DNA from: Methylibium sp. | Lineage (GTDB): Bacteria; Pseudomonadota; Gammaproteobacteria; Burkholderiales; Burkholderiaceae_C | DNA: 64,000 nt | Assembly (NCBI GenBank): GCA_013824165.1 | Contig: PNNH01000046.1 | Location: 1-64,000, forward strand | Direction of reading: 5' to 3' | Shown here: piece after piece, positions 1 to 9,082 of the stretch | Position numbering within the stretch: position 1 is the stretch's first letter | Layout: the number at the start of each line of letters is the position of its first letter | The notes under the pieces: model-generated | The model's database searches: none | Told to the model about the DNA's origin: nothing | What the model saw: only the letters and a program-made list of their open reading frames with translations | Translations under genes and position numbers: made by a program

Positions 1-252
1 GCCACCATCCGCTCGGTCGTTGACGAAGTCAACAATATGGGCCATCTGATCGAGGAAATCTCGCACTCGGCCCAGGAGCAGGCCAGCGGCGTCGGCGTGG
101 TCAACAACGCGATGTCCGAACTGGACCGCACGACCCAGCAGAACACCACACTGGTCGATGAGCTCAATCGCAGCACCGATGAACTGAAGCAGAGCTCGTC
201 GCGCCTGCTGGATGCGGTCGGCTTCTTCCGCGCCGCGCCGGCCAGCCACTGA
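1..252 (+). CDS. Methyl-accepting chemotaxis protein, C-terminal fragment (5' end outside window)
   Basis: The reading frame is open from base 1 and ends at the TGA at 250-252. The 83 residues seen are the last helix of a chemoreceptor signalling hairpin: heptad-like text with SAQEQASGV and ALVEE-like NTTLVDEL motifs, ending in a short tail (VGFFRAAPASH). The same tail design (VGVFRVDEH) ends the complete receptor at 902-2524, so the two are probably relatives. The receptor relays ligand or energy signals to CheA/CheW at the cell pole. There is no CheR-binding pentapeptide at the C-terminus. Ligand domain and full length cannot be judged from the fragment. Confidence 0.9.
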   Translation, partial: ATIRSVVDEVNNMGHLIEEISHSAQEQASGVGVVNNAMSELDRTTQQNTTLVDELNRSTDELKQSSSRLLDAVGFFRAAPASH

Positions 253-321
253 CGCCGCGTCAGCCCCATTCAACACCAGACACCCTCTGAAGAACACAGA
301 AGCCAACAAGGTCCCACGATC

Positions 322-663
322 ATGATGAAGATGAAGAACAGCCCCACCCTCGCAAAGATCCTTGGCGCCGCTGCGCTGGCCTGCGCCGTCGCCGCAGCCC
401 AGGCTTCGACGCCCAAGCTCATCAAGAAGGTGCCGCCCGAGTTCCCGCGCGAAGCTGTGCAGGCCTCGGTGGACAGCGGCGTCGTCAAGGCCAAGATGGC
501 GATTGATGGCGATGGCAAGGTCACCGAGGTGTCCATCCTCGAATCGCAACCGCGCCGCGTGTTCGACCGCGCCGTGCAGCGCGCGCTGATGGAGTGGCGC
601 TTCGAGGCCAGCGGCTCTGCGCAGTCGCACGAAGTGCGCCTGGTGTTCCGCAACGACGAGTAA
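322..663 (+). CDS. Periplasmic TonB C-terminal-domain protein
   Basis: A 113-residue protein with an N-terminal hydrophobic signal segment (about residues 10-28, ending AAAQAS), followed directly by a TonB C-terminal fold: PPEFPREAVQ near the start, then VSILESQP and a terminal WRFEASG segment. Full-length TonB has a Pro-rich spanner of about 100 residues, which is missing here, so this looks like a secreted stand-alone TonB domain rather than an ExbBD-coupled energy transducer. Two ATGs lie in tandem at 322 and 325. It sits between two chemoreceptor genes with no recognisable partner, so the function is unknown beyond the fold. Confidence 0.75.
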   Translation: MMKMKNSPTLAKILGAAALACAVAAAQASTPKLIKKVPPEFPREAVQASVDSGVVKAKMAIDGDGKVTEVSILESQPRRVFDRAVQRALMEWRFEASGSAQSHEVRLVFRNDE

Positions 664-901
664 GCCTCGCCAGCAGCCTGCCCTGTCGCGCGTTCCGAAG
701 TAACGCCTGCAGGGCGCGCACAAGGCGGCTGTTGCCACAAGTTCAGGCGACAAGACCACACCGCCATCACTCTATGCACGCAGCGGGCCGAGCCCTATAT
801 TGGGCTCACATGCCCGGCTGCCCGCTCTCCCGAACGGCGCCGGACCCAGCTGTCCTGGCGCCGCTCCGCTTTTTGGCTGCGCACGAAGCACGGAGGTTTC
901 G

Positions 902-2524
902 ATGCGCGACAACGGACCGGTGACCCAGCGGGAATTCGTCTTTCCTGCCAACGAGACGCTGGTTTCCACCACCGACCTCAAGGGCCGCATCCTCTACTGC
1001 AACAGCGCTTTCATCTCGGTCAGCGGCTACACGCGCGACGAGTTGCTGGGCCAGCCGCACAACATGATCCGTCACCCGGACATGCCTGCCGAAGCCTTTG
1101 CGGACATGTGGGACACCATCGCCAGCGGCATGCCCTGGTCCGGGCTGGTGAAGAACCGGCGCAAGAACGGCGACCACTACTGGGTCAACGCCAATGTCAC
1201 GCCCTTGCTGGATCGTCACGGCCAACCGGTCGCCTATATGTCGGTTCGCATCCTGCCCGGCCGGGCCGAGGTCGAAGGCGCAGAGGCGCTCTACGCCCGC
1301 ATGCGTCGCGAAGGTGCCCAATGCCCGCTTCGCATCCGCCACGGCCAGCTGATCGACAGCAGCTGGCGCGGACGCCTGACGAGCTGGCTCAACCCGTCAC
1401 TGGGCGTGCGCATCACCCTGGCGGTGTGGCTGGCCGCCGCGCTGGGGCTGGCGCTGGGCATGATTGCCGACCATTCGATGGTGGCGATGCTCGGCGCAGC
1501 GGCCGTCACCCTGGTCTGCGCCGCCATCGGCGGCCGCTACATCCGGCGCGCCGTGCTGGCGCCCATCCATTCACTGGAACGCTTCGCCAACCGCATGGCG
1601 GCCGGTGACCTGACGCAGCGCCTGCACAAGGACCGTGATGACGAGGTCGGCGCCATCGCCGGCGCACTGGCCCAGCTCAACGTCAACCTGATGTCCATCG
1701 TGCGCGATGCGCGCTCCGGCGTGATGCAGGTGCGTCAGGGCACCCACACCATCGCCGAGGGCAATCAGGATCTGTCGGGTCGCACCGAATCCCAGGCCAG
1801 CAGCCTGGAGCAGACGGCCGCGTCGATGGAGCAGATCAAGGCGACTGTGCATGCCAGCACCGACATGGCCAACACAGCGGCAAGCAAAGCTGAATCGGCC
1901 CGTCGCATCAGCGAACGCAGCGTGCTCGCGGTGCGCCAGGCGGCGCACTCGATGGAGAACATCAGCGCGGCCTCGGCCCGCATCGCCGACATCATCCAGG
2001 TGGTCGATAGCATTGCGTTCCAGACCAATATCCTGGCCCTCAATGCGGCGGTCGAAGCCGCACGGGCCGGCGAGCATGGGCGAGGTTTCGCGGTGGTGGC
2101 CGCCGAGGTGCGCATGCTGTCGCAACGCACGTCCGAAGCGGCGCGCGAGGTGCGCGGCCTGATCCAGGATTCCGGCGAACGTGTGGCCGAGGGCGGCACC
2201 CAGGTCGGCCAGGCCAGCCAGGCCATGGCCGAGGTGCAGCATGCGGTCGACGAGGTCTTCACGCTGATTCAGCAGATCAGCCAGGGCATGAACGAGCAGA
2301 TGCGCGGCATCGACCAGATCAACGAGGCACTGGCGCAGCTGGACTCGCTGACCCAGCAGAACGCCGCGCTGGTCGAAGAGGTGGCAGCGTCGGCGATGGG
2401 GCTCAATGACAAGGCCCAGGAAGTGGCGGACGCGGTCGGCGTATTCCGGGTGGATGAGCACAGCGGCGCCGGCGCGCCGGATGCCGTGGCCCTGCGGCGT
2501 GCGGCCAAGGCGCCGCGCACCTGA
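902..2524 (+). CDS. Aer-like PAS-domain methyl-accepting chemotaxis protein
   Basis: A 540-residue receptor. The N-terminal PAS domain (about residues 12-115) carries the Aer-type motif IRHPDMP and the segment [11 protein letters not shown]. Two closely spaced membrane segments follow (about 170-215) with no periplasmic domain, then HAMP and a signalling hairpin with the highly conserved tip ([20 protein letters not shown]). This is the Aer/energy-taxis layout, in which the PAS senses an internal cue such as redox state. The ATG at 902 is preferred over upstream in-frame codons because GGAGG lies 5 nt before it and because the upstream residues are not PAS-like. The tail lacks a CheR-tether pentapeptide. 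Confidence 0.9.
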   Translation: MRDNGPVTQREFVFPANETLVSTTDLKGRILYCNSAFISVSGYTRDELLGQPHNMIRHPDMPAEAFADMWDTIASGMPWSGLVKNRRKNGDHYWVNANVTPLLDRHGQPVAYMSVRILPGRAEVEGAEALYARMRREGAQCPLRIRHGQLIDSSWRGRLTSWLNPSLGVRITLAVWLAAALGLALGMIADHSMVAMLGAAAVTLVCAAIGGRYIRRAVLAPIHSLERFANRMAAGDLTQRLHKDRDDEVGAIAGALAQLNVNLMSIVRDARSGVMQVRQGTHTIAEGNQDLSGRTESQASSLEQTAASMEQIKATVHASTDMANTAASKAESARRISERSVLAVRQAAHSMENISAASARIADIIQVVDSIAFQTNILALNAAVEAARAGEHGRGFAVVAAEVRMLSQRTSEAAREVRGLIQDSGERVAEGGTQVGQASQAMAEVQHAVDEVFTLIQQISQGMNEQMRGIDQINEALAQLDSLTQQNAALVEEVAASAMGLNDKAQEVADAVGVFRVDEHSGAGAPDAVALRRAAKAPRT

Positions 2525-2552
2525 CTTGGCGCCCAGGGCTACACTTGCGCCC

Positions 2553-2975
2553 ATGCTGCCCCGCCTCCCCGCCCACTGGCTGCGCACCCTGATTTGGGTG
2601 CTGTGCCTGGCCCTGCCGCTGCAAGCGGCAGCGGTAGCGGGCATGAGTGGCTGCGGATCGATGTCGATCGGCTGGAGTGGTGGGGCTGCCGACAGCGGCG
2701 AACTGCAGCCAGCGCCGCACCACCACGAGGCAAGCCAGACGGCCTCGGCTGATGCGCCCTTGCATGACGGTCACGCCATGCATGACGCTGCCGACCTGGA
2801 CCACAAGCAATGCAGCGCCTGTGCCGCCTGCTTCGTGGGAGCCGCACTGCCGAGCGCGACCCTGGCCCTGGCCTCAGCAGCAGGCCACCCTGTGCAGTAC
2901 AGCGGCACCGAATGGGTCAATCTGAGCTGCAGCCCATCGCGGCTCGAACGGCCGCCAAGAACAACAGCCCTCTGA
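2553..2975 (+). CDS. His/Cys-rich secreted small protein heading the copper operon (DUF2946/CzcI-like)
   Basis: A 140-residue protein with a signal or membrane segment (LRTLIWVLCLALPLQAAAVAG), then a potential metal-binding middle with PHHHEAS, HDGHAMHD and the cysteine motif CSACAACF. The LPLQ...AVAG segment closely resembles that of the CzcI-like protein at 18347-18718, which heads the other metal operon in this window, so the two appear to be one family of short metal-associated proteins. It begins the operon that continues with TolC-like, multicopper oxidase and cupredoxin genes. Role in sensing or buffering copper is inference. Start chosen at the ATG just before the hydrophobic segment. 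Confidence 0.65.
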   Translation: MLPRLPAHWLRTLIWVLCLALPLQAAAVAGMSGCGSMSIGWSGGAADSGELQPAPHHHEASQTASADAPLHDGHAMHDAADLDHKQCSACAACFVGAALPSATLALASAAGHPVQYSGTEWVNLSCSPSRLERPPRTTAL

Positions 2976-3071
2976 GCTGAGCAGGCCTTGTTGCGGCCTG
3001 CCGACCTGGGCCAGCGCTGGCGCTGGCACAAGCCGCCCTGTTGTTCTCATTCCTCCTCAGAGGACCACTCC

Positions 3072-3422
3072 ATGCACAAGACACCCTTTTCCTGGGTGCT
3101 GACGCTCGCCATGAGCGCAGCGCTCGGCTGGGCCGCCCCAGCTCAGGCGCAAGCCAGTTTGCCGACACTGGCGGACCCCTCCGATCCGAAGGCCGGCCCG
3201 GCGCCGCTGATCTATCGCTCCGCACTGCAGCGCTACCAGCCACTGCAGGACTCCAGCCTGCGCGACTGGCGCGCGGCCAACCAGCGCGTTCACGAAGCAG
3301 GCGGCTGGCGCGTCTACCTGCGCGAATCGCAGGCCAGCGCTCCCGCTTCTGCCGTCTCTGCCGCACCCTTGCCGGCGGACAGCCAGCGCAAGCCCGCCGC
3401 CAGCCCGGCGCATCAGCATTGA
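3072..3422 (+). CDS. Small secreted protein of copper operon
   Basis: A 116-residue protein with a clear Sec signal (AMSAALGWAAPAQAQA), then a conserved-looking core (YRSALQRYQPLQD, LRDWRAANQRV, AGGWRVYLRE) and a low-complexity Ala/Pro/Ser tail ending HQH. An AGAGGACC element precedes the ATG at 3072. I recognise the layout from metal-resistance clusters of Burkholderiales, where a protein of this size precedes the outer-membrane factor, but I cannot assign an activity. The gene lies 8 nt before the TolC-like gene, so it is almost certainly co-transcribed with it. Confidence 0.65.
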   Translation: MHKTPFSWVLTLAMSAALGWAAPAQAQASLPTLADPSDPKAGPAPLIYRSALQRYQPLQDSSLRDWRAANQRVHEAGGWRVYLRESQASAPASAVSAAPLPADSQRKPAASPAHQH

Positions 3423-3430
3423 GGCACGCC

Positions 3431-4855
3431 ATGACACTCTCCCATCCCCCGCTGCGGCTGCTCACGCTGCTGGCGGCGCTCGGCCTCGGCGGCTGCGCCA
3501 GCCTGGCACCGGAGGCCGGCTTCGCGCCACTGCAGCAGCAGACCCGCCAACTGCTCGACAAAGACCTGGCTTGGCCGCGCGACGAAGCTGCTCAGGCCCA
3601 GATCGAGCAGCGCGTGCAAGCCCTGCTGGCCCAGCACTTGAGCAGCGACTCTGCCGTGCAGATCGCCCTGCTCAACCACCGCGGCCTGCGCGCGGCGCTG
3701 TTCGAGCTGGGCGTGCTGGACGCCGAACGCGTGCAGGCCGCGCGCCTGCCCAACCCCGGCTTCAGCATCGGCCGCATGAGCAAGGGCGATGAGCGCGAGA
3801 TTGAGCGCGGCCTGCATTTCAACTTGGCCCGCTTGCTGAGCCTGGCCAGCGCCGCCGATGTAGCGCAGCGCCGGCTGTCGCAAACCCGCCAGAATCTCGC
3901 GCTGCAGGTGCTGGCCGTCGCTGCCGAGGCCCGCCAGCGCCACATCCAGGCGGTCGCAGCGCGCGAGCAGCTGCACTATGCCCGCCAGGTGATGGAAGCC
4001 GGCGAAGCCAGTGCCGAGCTGGCGCGCCGCATGGCCGAGGTCGGCAATGTCAGCCGGCTGCGACAGGCGCGTGAACATGCCTTCTACGCCGATGCGGCGC
4101 TGGGGCTGGCGCGCGCCGAGTTGCAAGCCGCGCTGCAGACCGAGGCGCTGGCTCGCACACTCGGCCTGTGGGGCGAGCAGCGCGCGGCGCTAAAACTGCC
4201 CGAGCGCCTGCCGGACCTGCCCGCGCAGGCGCGCGAGCTGCCGGGCGTCGAGCAGCAGGCGATCGAGCAGCGTCTGGACGTGCAGGCCGCGCGTCAGGCC
4301 ACCGCTTTGCGTGCCGCTGAGCTGGGACTGACGCGCCAGACTCGCTTCATCAACGTGCTGGAGCTGGGCCTGGCCCGCAACAGCAGCAATGAAGCACCGA
4401 CACAGCGCGGCATCGAACTGAGCCTGGAGCTGCCTTTGTTCGACTGGGGCGAGGCCCGCAATGCGCGCGCCAAAGCGCTCTATATGCAGCAGCTGGCGCG
4501 CACCGCCGAGGTGGCCATCAACGCCCGCTCGCAAGCGCGCGAGGCCTATCTGCGCTACCGCAGCGCGCATGAAATCGCGCTGCACCATGCACGCGAGATC
4601 GTGCCGAACCGACAGCGCATCGCCGATGAAAACCTGCTGCGCTACAACGGCATGCTCATCGGCACCCTCGAACTGCTGGCCGATGCGCGCCTGCAGATCG
4701 CCGCTGTCGCCACCGCCATCGAGGCCAAGCGCGACTTTCTGCTGGCCGAGGCGGAACTTGAGCAAGCCCTGCTCGGCCCCGTTGCAGGCAGTGCCGGCGG
4801 CAGCGCCAGCAGCAGCGCCTCTTCTGCCCCTGCCGAGCCGGCGGGCGGCCACTGA
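3431..4855 (+). CDS. TolC-family outer-membrane efflux lipoprotein (copper operon)
   Basis: A 474-residue protein with a lipobox (LGLGGCASL, acylated Cys at residue 22) and the long Ala/Leu/Gln-rich helices of an outer-membrane factor, including two internally related halves typical of the family (AYLRYRSAHEIALHH in the second). It would form the outer-membrane tunnel of a tripartite exporter. No RND or membrane-fusion gene lies in this operon; the nearest inner-membrane pump is the minus-strand RND unit at 11907-16179, which has its own TolC homologue. It may therefore serve another pump or secrete periplasmic copper with the downstream oxidase. The C-terminal tail is Ser/Ala low complexity. 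Confidence 0.85.
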   Translation: MTLSHPPLRLLTLLAALGLGGCASLAPEAGFAPLQQQTRQLLDKDLAWPRDEAAQAQIEQRVQALLAQHLSSDSAVQIALLNHRGLRAALFELGVLDAERVQAARLPNPGFSIGRMSKGDEREIERGLHFNLARLLSLASAADVAQRRLSQTRQNLALQVLAVAAEARQRHIQAVAAREQLHYARQVMEAGEASAELARRMAEVGNVSRLRQAREHAFYADAALGLARAELQAALQTEALARTLGLWGEQRAALKLPERLPDLPAQARELPGVEQQAIEQRLDVQAARQATALRAAELGLTRQTRFINVLELGLARNSSNEAPTQRGIELSLELPLFDWGEARNARAKALYMQQLARTAEVAINARSQAREAYLRYRSAHEIALHHAREIVPNRQRIADENLLRYNGMLIGTLELLADARLQIAAVATAIEAKRDFLLAEAELEQALLGPVAGSAGGSASSSASSAPAEPAGGH

Positions 4856-4873
4856 ATCCGGAGACCCATCCCC

Positions 4874-6337
4874 ATGCTTTCCCGACGCAATCTTTTCGTG
4901 GGCGCGGCCGCCGTCAGTGCGGCCAGCGTCTCGCGCGTGGCGCTGGCTGCCATCCCCGAGGCGGTGCAGCAGACCAGCCCCGACACCGCCCCGCCGCTGA
5001 TCCCCAACAGCGGCCGGCCCTACAACCCCGTGGTCACGCTGAACGGCTGGACCTGCCCCTGGCGCATGAAGGACGGCGTCAAGGAATTCCATCTGGTGGC
5101 CGAGCCCGTGGTGCGCGAGATGGCGCCCGGCTTCAAGGCCCATCTGTGGGGCTACAACGGCCAGTCGCCCGGCCCCACCATCGAGGTGGTGGAAGGCGAC
5201 CGCGTGCGCATCTACGTAACCAACCGCCTGCCCGAGCACACCAGCGTGCATTGGCATGGCCAGCGCTTGCCCAATGGCATGGACGGCGTCTCGGGCCTGA
5301 CCCAGCCCTCGATCAAGCCCGGCCAGACCTTTGTCTACGAGTTCGTCGCGCGCCGGCCCGGCACCTTCATGTACCACCCGCATGCCGACGAAATGACGCA
5401 GATGGCGATGGGCATGATGGGCTTCTGGGTCACGCACCCCAAGACTCGCCATCCACTGATCAGCGAGGTGCAACGCGACTTCTGCTTCCTGCTGTCCAGC
5501 TACGACATCGATCCCGGCAGCTACACGCCCAAGATCATGACGATGACGGACTTCAATCTGTGGAGCTGGAACAGCCGCATCTTCCCCGGCATCGACAGCC
5601 TCAATGTGCGCCATGGCGACCGGGTGCGCCTGCGTGTCGGCAACCTGACGATGACCAACCATCCGATCCATCTGCATGGCCATGAGTTCGAGGTCACCGG
5701 CACCGATGGCGGCCCGGTGCCCAAGAGCGCGCGCTGGCCCGAGGTGACTACCGACATCGCGGTGGGACAGATGCGCCAGATGGAGTTCATCGCCGACGAG
5801 GAAGGCGACTGGGCTTTCCATTGCCACAAGAGCCACCACACGATGAATGCGATGGGCCACGACGTCGAGACCCTGATCGGGGTCGACCACACCGGGCTGG
5901 CCAGCAAGATCACCCGCCTGATCCCCGACTACATGGCGATGGGCGAGCGCGGCATGGCCGATATGGGCGAGATGGAGATGCCGCTGCCCGACAACACCGC
6001 GCCGATGATGGCCGGCCAAGGCCCCTATGGCGGGCTGGAGATGGGCGGCATGTTCAGCGTGCTGAAGGTGCGCAAGCAGCAGAAAGCCGGCGACTACAGC
6101 GATCCGGGCTGGTATGCCGCGCAGGCGCCCAAGGGCACGGTGGCCGCGCCAGTGCCAGGTGCGGCGGCGCCGGCGGCCCGCCAGGCGCCGGCACCTGCAG
6201 CAGCGCCGGGCATGAAGCCGCACAAGCCGGGCATGCATCAGCAGATGCACCCGCAGATGCACCAGCAGCACAAGCCCGGCGCGGCCGCAGCCACCGAAGT
6301 CAAGGTCCGCAAACCCAGCAAGCACGAGGGCCACTGA
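4874..6337 (+). CDS. Multicopper oxidase, Tat-exported, Met/His-rich tail (CopA/CumA type)
   Basis: A 487-residue enzyme with a twin-arginine signal (SRRNLF at residues 3-8). All four copper-binding motifs are present: HWH at 126-128, HPH at 168-170, HPIHLHGH at 263-270 and HCHKSHH from 316, with the axial Met region MNAMGH just after. The family oxidises Cu(I), or phenolic or Mn substrates, in the periplasm while reducing O2 to water. The C-terminal 60 residues are Pro/Ala spacer followed by a Met/His-rich tail (MHQQMHPQMHQQHKPG), probably a copper-capturing extension. The neighbouring cupredoxin and CusF-like genes support a copper-detoxification role. Confidence 0.92.
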   Translation: MLSRRNLFVGAAAVSAASVSRVALAAIPEAVQQTSPDTAPPLIPNSGRPYNPVVTLNGWTCPWRMKDGVKEFHLVAEPVVREMAPGFKAHLWGYNGQSPGPTIEVVEGDRVRIYVTNRLPEHTSVHWHGQRLPNGMDGVSGLTQPSIKPGQTFVYEFVARRPGTFMYHPHADEMTQMAMGMMGFWVTHPKTRHPLISEVQRDFCFLLSSYDIDPGSYTPKIMTMTDFNLWSWNSRIFPGIDSLNVRHGDRVRLRVGNLTMTNHPIHLHGHEFEVTGTDGGPVPKSARWPEVTTDIAVGQMRQMEFIADEEGDWAFHCHKSHHTMNAMGHDVETLIGVDHTGLASKITRLIPDYMAMGERGMADMGEMEMPLPDNTAPMMAGQGPYGGLEMGGMFSVLKVRKQQKAGDYSDPGWYAAQAPKGTVAAPVPGAAAPAARQAPAPAAAPGMKPHKPGMHQQMHPQMHQQHKPGAAAATEVKVRKPSKHEGH

Positions 6338-6339
6338 GC

Positions 6340-6849
6340 ATGCGCATGCACACACTCCCGTCCTGGCTGTTGGCACTAGGCCTGCTGGTAGCCGACGGCC
6401 ACGCCCTGGCCCATGGGCCGCAGCCGCATCACAGCGCCGCGCCGCTCAAGAAGGAGCAGCAGGTCTTCGGCATTGCCGGCGACGCCGCCAAAGTAAGCCG
6501 CACGGTGACCGTCACGATGGGTGACGATATGCGTTTCAAGCCCGATCACCTCCAGGTGCGCGAAGGCGAGACCCTGCGACTGCGCATCCGCAACCAGGGC
6601 CAACTTATGCATGAGTTGGTGATCGGCACGCCCGAAGAGCTCGACGCCCATGCCAAGTTGATGGAGAAGTTCCCCGACATGGAACATGAAGAGGCCCATA
6701 TGGCCCACGTGCCTCCGGGCGGCAGCGGCGACATCATCTGGCGCTTCAACCGCGCCGGACAGTTCGAATTCGCGTGCTTGATCGCCGGCCACTTTCAGGC
6801 CGGCATGCGGGGCCGCATCACCGTCACGCCAAGGAGCAACAAACCATGA
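6340..6849 (+). CDS. Cupredoxin-domain periplasmic copper protein
   Basis: A 169-residue protein with a signal peptide ending near residue 24 (GHALAHG). The C-terminal 100 residues form a plastocyanin-like domain. Candidate type-1 copper ligands are visible: His in GQLMHELVIG and the Cys-x4-His-x4-Met cluster in FACLIAGHFQAGM. Such proteins act as periplasmic electron or copper carriers, here plausibly for the multicopper oxidase encoded 2 nt upstream. Extra Met/His residues (MEHEEAHMAHV) sit in a loop and may bind additional copper. Its stop overlaps the next start as ATGA, indicating translational coupling. Confidence 0.85.
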   Translation: MRMHTLPSWLLALGLLVADGHALAHGPQPHHSAAPLKKEQQVFGIAGDAAKVSRTVTVTMGDDMRFKPDHLQVREGETLRLRIRNQGQLMHELVIGTPEELDAHAKLMEKFPDMEHEEAHMAHVPPGGSGDIIWRFNRAGQFEFACLIAGHFQAGMRGRITVTPRSNKP

Positions 6850-7316
6850 ACCCACAACTCAAGCAACGCCGCGGCCTGCTGGCTCTGATCGGCGCCGCGC
6901 TCGCCGGCCCCGCCTTTGCACAGGGGCCGTCCCCCATCGCCATCGAAGTCTGGAAAAGCCCGACCTGCGGCTGCTGCAAGGACTGGATCCGCATCATCGA
7001 AGCCCAGGGCCTGTTCAAGGCCACGGTGCGCGATGTCGGCAACACCCAGGCGCGCGCACGCCTGGGCATTCCGATGAAGCTGGGCAGCTGCCACACCGCC
7101 GTCGTCGGCGGCTATGCCATCGAAGGCCATGTGCCGATGCGCGAGATGCTGCGCCTGCTGAAGGAGCGGCCACGCGCCGTCGGCCTGGCCGTGCCCGGCA
7201 TGCCGATCGGCTCACCGGGCATGGACGGCCCCGAATACGGCGGCCAGCGTGACCCGTATGAAGTGCTGCTGGTGCTGCACGATGGCAGCACACGTGTCTA
7301 TGCCAAATACAGCTGA
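6846..7316 (+). CDS. DUF411 (CopG-like) metal-binding protein
   Basis: A 156-residue secreted protein with signal sequence ending AGPAFAQG. The mature part matches the DUF411 family: SPTCGCCKDW near the N-terminus, a central GSCHTAVVGGYAIEGHVP segment and a late VPGMPIGSPGM motif. Family members occur in copper-resistance operons, and the Cys/Met/His motifs are thought to bind copper and undergo redox chemistry. The start at 6846 is fixed by the ATGA overlap with the cupredoxin gene. Confidence 0.88.
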   Translation: MNPQLKQRRGLLALIGAALAGPAFAQGPSPIAIEVWKSPTCGCCKDWIRIIEAQGLFKATVRDVGNTQARARLGIPMKLGSCHTAVVGGYAIEGHVPMREMLRLLKERPRAVGLAVPGMPIGSPGMDGPEYGGQRDPYEVLLVLHDGSTRVYAKYS

Positions 7317-7355
7317 AGCCCGGTACCACCAGACCACCTGTTGATGAGGAAAACA

Positions 7356-7712
7356 ATGATGAAGACGCGACTGATCACCGGCCTCTGCGCCGCCGCCGCC
7401 AGCCTCCCCCTGTCCGCGCTGGCGCAAACCGCCCCGAGCGGACACGACAGCCACCACGCCGCGCCCGCGCGGCCGGGTGCCGAAGAATGGGTGGCAGCCG
7501 AGATTCGCCGTGTGGACCTGGCCGGCCGCAAGCTCACGCTCAAGCATGCCGAGATCAAGCATCTCGACATGCCGGGCATGACCATGGTGTTCGACCTCAA
7601 GGAAGGAGCGGCCACGACCGAGCTGCTGGCCGCGCTCAAACCCGGCGACAAGCTCAGCGTGCAGATCCTCTCCACAAATGGGCGGCTGACGGTGAGCGCC
7701 TTGCGGCGCTGA
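7356..7712 (+). CDS. CusF-like periplasmic copper-binding protein
   Basis: A 118-residue protein with a Sec signal (SLPLSALAQT) and a C-terminal CusF-type OB-fold domain, recognised from IKHLDMPGMTMVFDL, in which His and Met residues form the Cu(I)/Ag(I) site. CusF chaperones copper to RND pumps or other periplasmic acceptors. The ATG at 7356 is chosen because GAGGA lies 6 nt upstream; upstream in-frame TTG and ATG codons add only a few residues. It is the last gene of the plus-strand copper operon. No obvious hairpin follows it. Confidence 0.87.
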   Translation: MMKTRLITGLCAAAASLPLSALAQTAPSGHDSHHAAPARPGAEEWVAAEIRRVDLAGRKLTLKHAEIKHLDMPGMTMVFDLKEGAATTELLAALKPGDKLSVQILSTNGRLTVSALRR

Positions 7713-7825
7713 GCCCCGCGGCGCTGTCGCGGCCCGGCCTCAGTACTGGCTGCGGCGGCCTGCCGAGTGCAACAAATTGCACGCATGGCGCACGCCGCTG
7801 CCAAATAGTTGGCAGTTTCGCTGGC

Positions 7826-9067
7826 ATGCTCGCGCCCGTGTTGAAAACCGTTCCCGTAGACCAGCTGCGGCTGGGCATGTTCCTGCACCAGCTCGGTGGC
7901 TCCTGGATGAGCCACCCGTTCTGGCGCTCGCGCTTCCTGCTGCGCGACGCCGAAGACATCGCTCGCATCCGCAAAGCCGGCATCCTCGATGTCGTGATCG
8001 ACATCTCGCAAGGCCTGGACGTGGCGGCCCCCGTCGAGCCCGCGCTGACCGAGGAAGCGTCGGACAGCCCGCCGGCCAGCGGCGAACCCACGCTGCCCGA
8101 AGCCCATCCGGCGCTCGCCAGCGTCGGCCCCGAGTACCAGGACGCGCTGCAGACCCGCCGCCGGGCGCTAGGCGCAGTGCTGGATCTGTTCGAGCAGGCG
8201 CGCCTGGGCCAGGCACTGGACGCGCAGCACTGTGCGCCGGTGGTCGAGGAGGTGATGCAGGCCGTCTCGGCCAAGCCCAGCGCGCTGATCAGCATCGCTC
8301 GGCTCAAGACAGTGGACGACTACACCTATATGCACGCGGTCGCGGTCTGCGCGCTGATGGTGGGCCTGGCCCGCCAGATGGGCCTGGCCGAGGCCGAGGT
8401 GCGTGAGGCCGGCCTGGCCGGCCTGCTGCTGGACACCGGCAAGGCGGCGATGCCGCCCGAGCTGCTGAGCAAGACCGGCCGACTCACCGAGCCCGAACTG
8501 CTCACGCTGCAGGGCCATGCCGTGCGAGGCCAGCAGATGCTGCTCAAGGAAGGCGGCTTCAGCGCCGAAGTGCTAGACGCCGTGCTGCACCACCACGAGC
8601 GCCTGGACGGCAGCGGCTACCCGGAACGACTGATCGGCCCCGAGATCGGCCGGCTGGCCCGCATGGCCGCCATCTGCGACGTCTACGACGCCGTGACCTC
8701 GCGCCGCCCCTATCGCGCGCCTTGGGACCCCGCCGAGGCCATGCGCTTCATGGCGCAAGCCAAAGGGCATTTCGATCCCCAGCTGTTCCAACATTTCGTC
8801 AAGGCGGTGGGCATCTATCCGGTGGGCTCGCTTGTACGCTTGCAGTCGGAGCGCCTGGCGGTGGTGGTGGCACAGGACCCCGGCTCGCTACTCAAGCCGC
8901 GCGTCAAGGTGTTCTACACCGCCGAGGAGCAGCATCGGCTGAGCCCGGCTTTCGAGCTGAACCTGGCCGACCCCGCTGCGGCCGACCGCATCGTCAGCGT
9001 GGAGCCGCCGGCGTCCTGGCGCTTCAACGATCTCGAATCGCTCTGGCTGGACGGGCCGGCGCGCTGA
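7826..9067 (+). CDS. HD-GYP domain protein with DUF3391-like N-terminus; first histidine of the HD pair replaced
   Basis: A 413-residue cytoplasmic protein. The N-terminal 45 residues (VDQLRLGMFLHQLGGSWMSHPFW) match the DUF3391 domain that precedes many HD-GYP domains. The HD-GYP region is otherwise well kept: HAVAVCALMVGLA, a metal-ligand segment HHHERLDGSGYP and AAICDVYDAVTSRRPYR. These enzymes hydrolyse cyclic di-GMP. At the core position where families have HD in LLHDIGK, the sequence reads LLLDTGK, so the histidine is lost and only the Asp remains. Activity may be altered or absent, leaving a c-di-GMP binding role. The start codon could also be a nearby downstream codon. Confidence 0.85.
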   Translation: MLAPVLKTVPVDQLRLGMFLHQLGGSWMSHPFWRSRFLLRDAEDIARIRKAGILDVVIDISQGLDVAAPVEPALTEEASDSPPASGEPTLPEAHPALASVGPEYQDALQTRRRALGAVLDLFEQARLGQALDAQHCAPVVEEVMQAVSAKPSALISIARLKTVDDYTYMHAVAVCALMVGLARQMGLAEAEVREAGLAGLLLDTGKAAMPPELLSKTGRLTEPELLTLQGHAVRGQQMLLKEGGFSAEVLDAVLHHHERLDGSGYPERLIGPEIGRLARMAAICDVYDAVTSRRPYRAPWDPAEAMRFMAQAKGHFDPQLFQHFVKAVGIYPVGSLVRLQSERLAVVVAQDPGSLLKPRVKVFYTAEEQHRLSPAFELNLADPAAADRIVSVEPPASWRFNDLESLWLDGPAR

Positions 9068-9082
9068 GCCTGCCGCGCAGCC

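Noticed and set aside
664-901. Possible small gene or sigma-28 promoter before the Aer-like receptor
   Set aside because: No motif matching a flagellar-type promoter and no convincing frame; nothing supported beyond the GGAGG ribosome-binding site.
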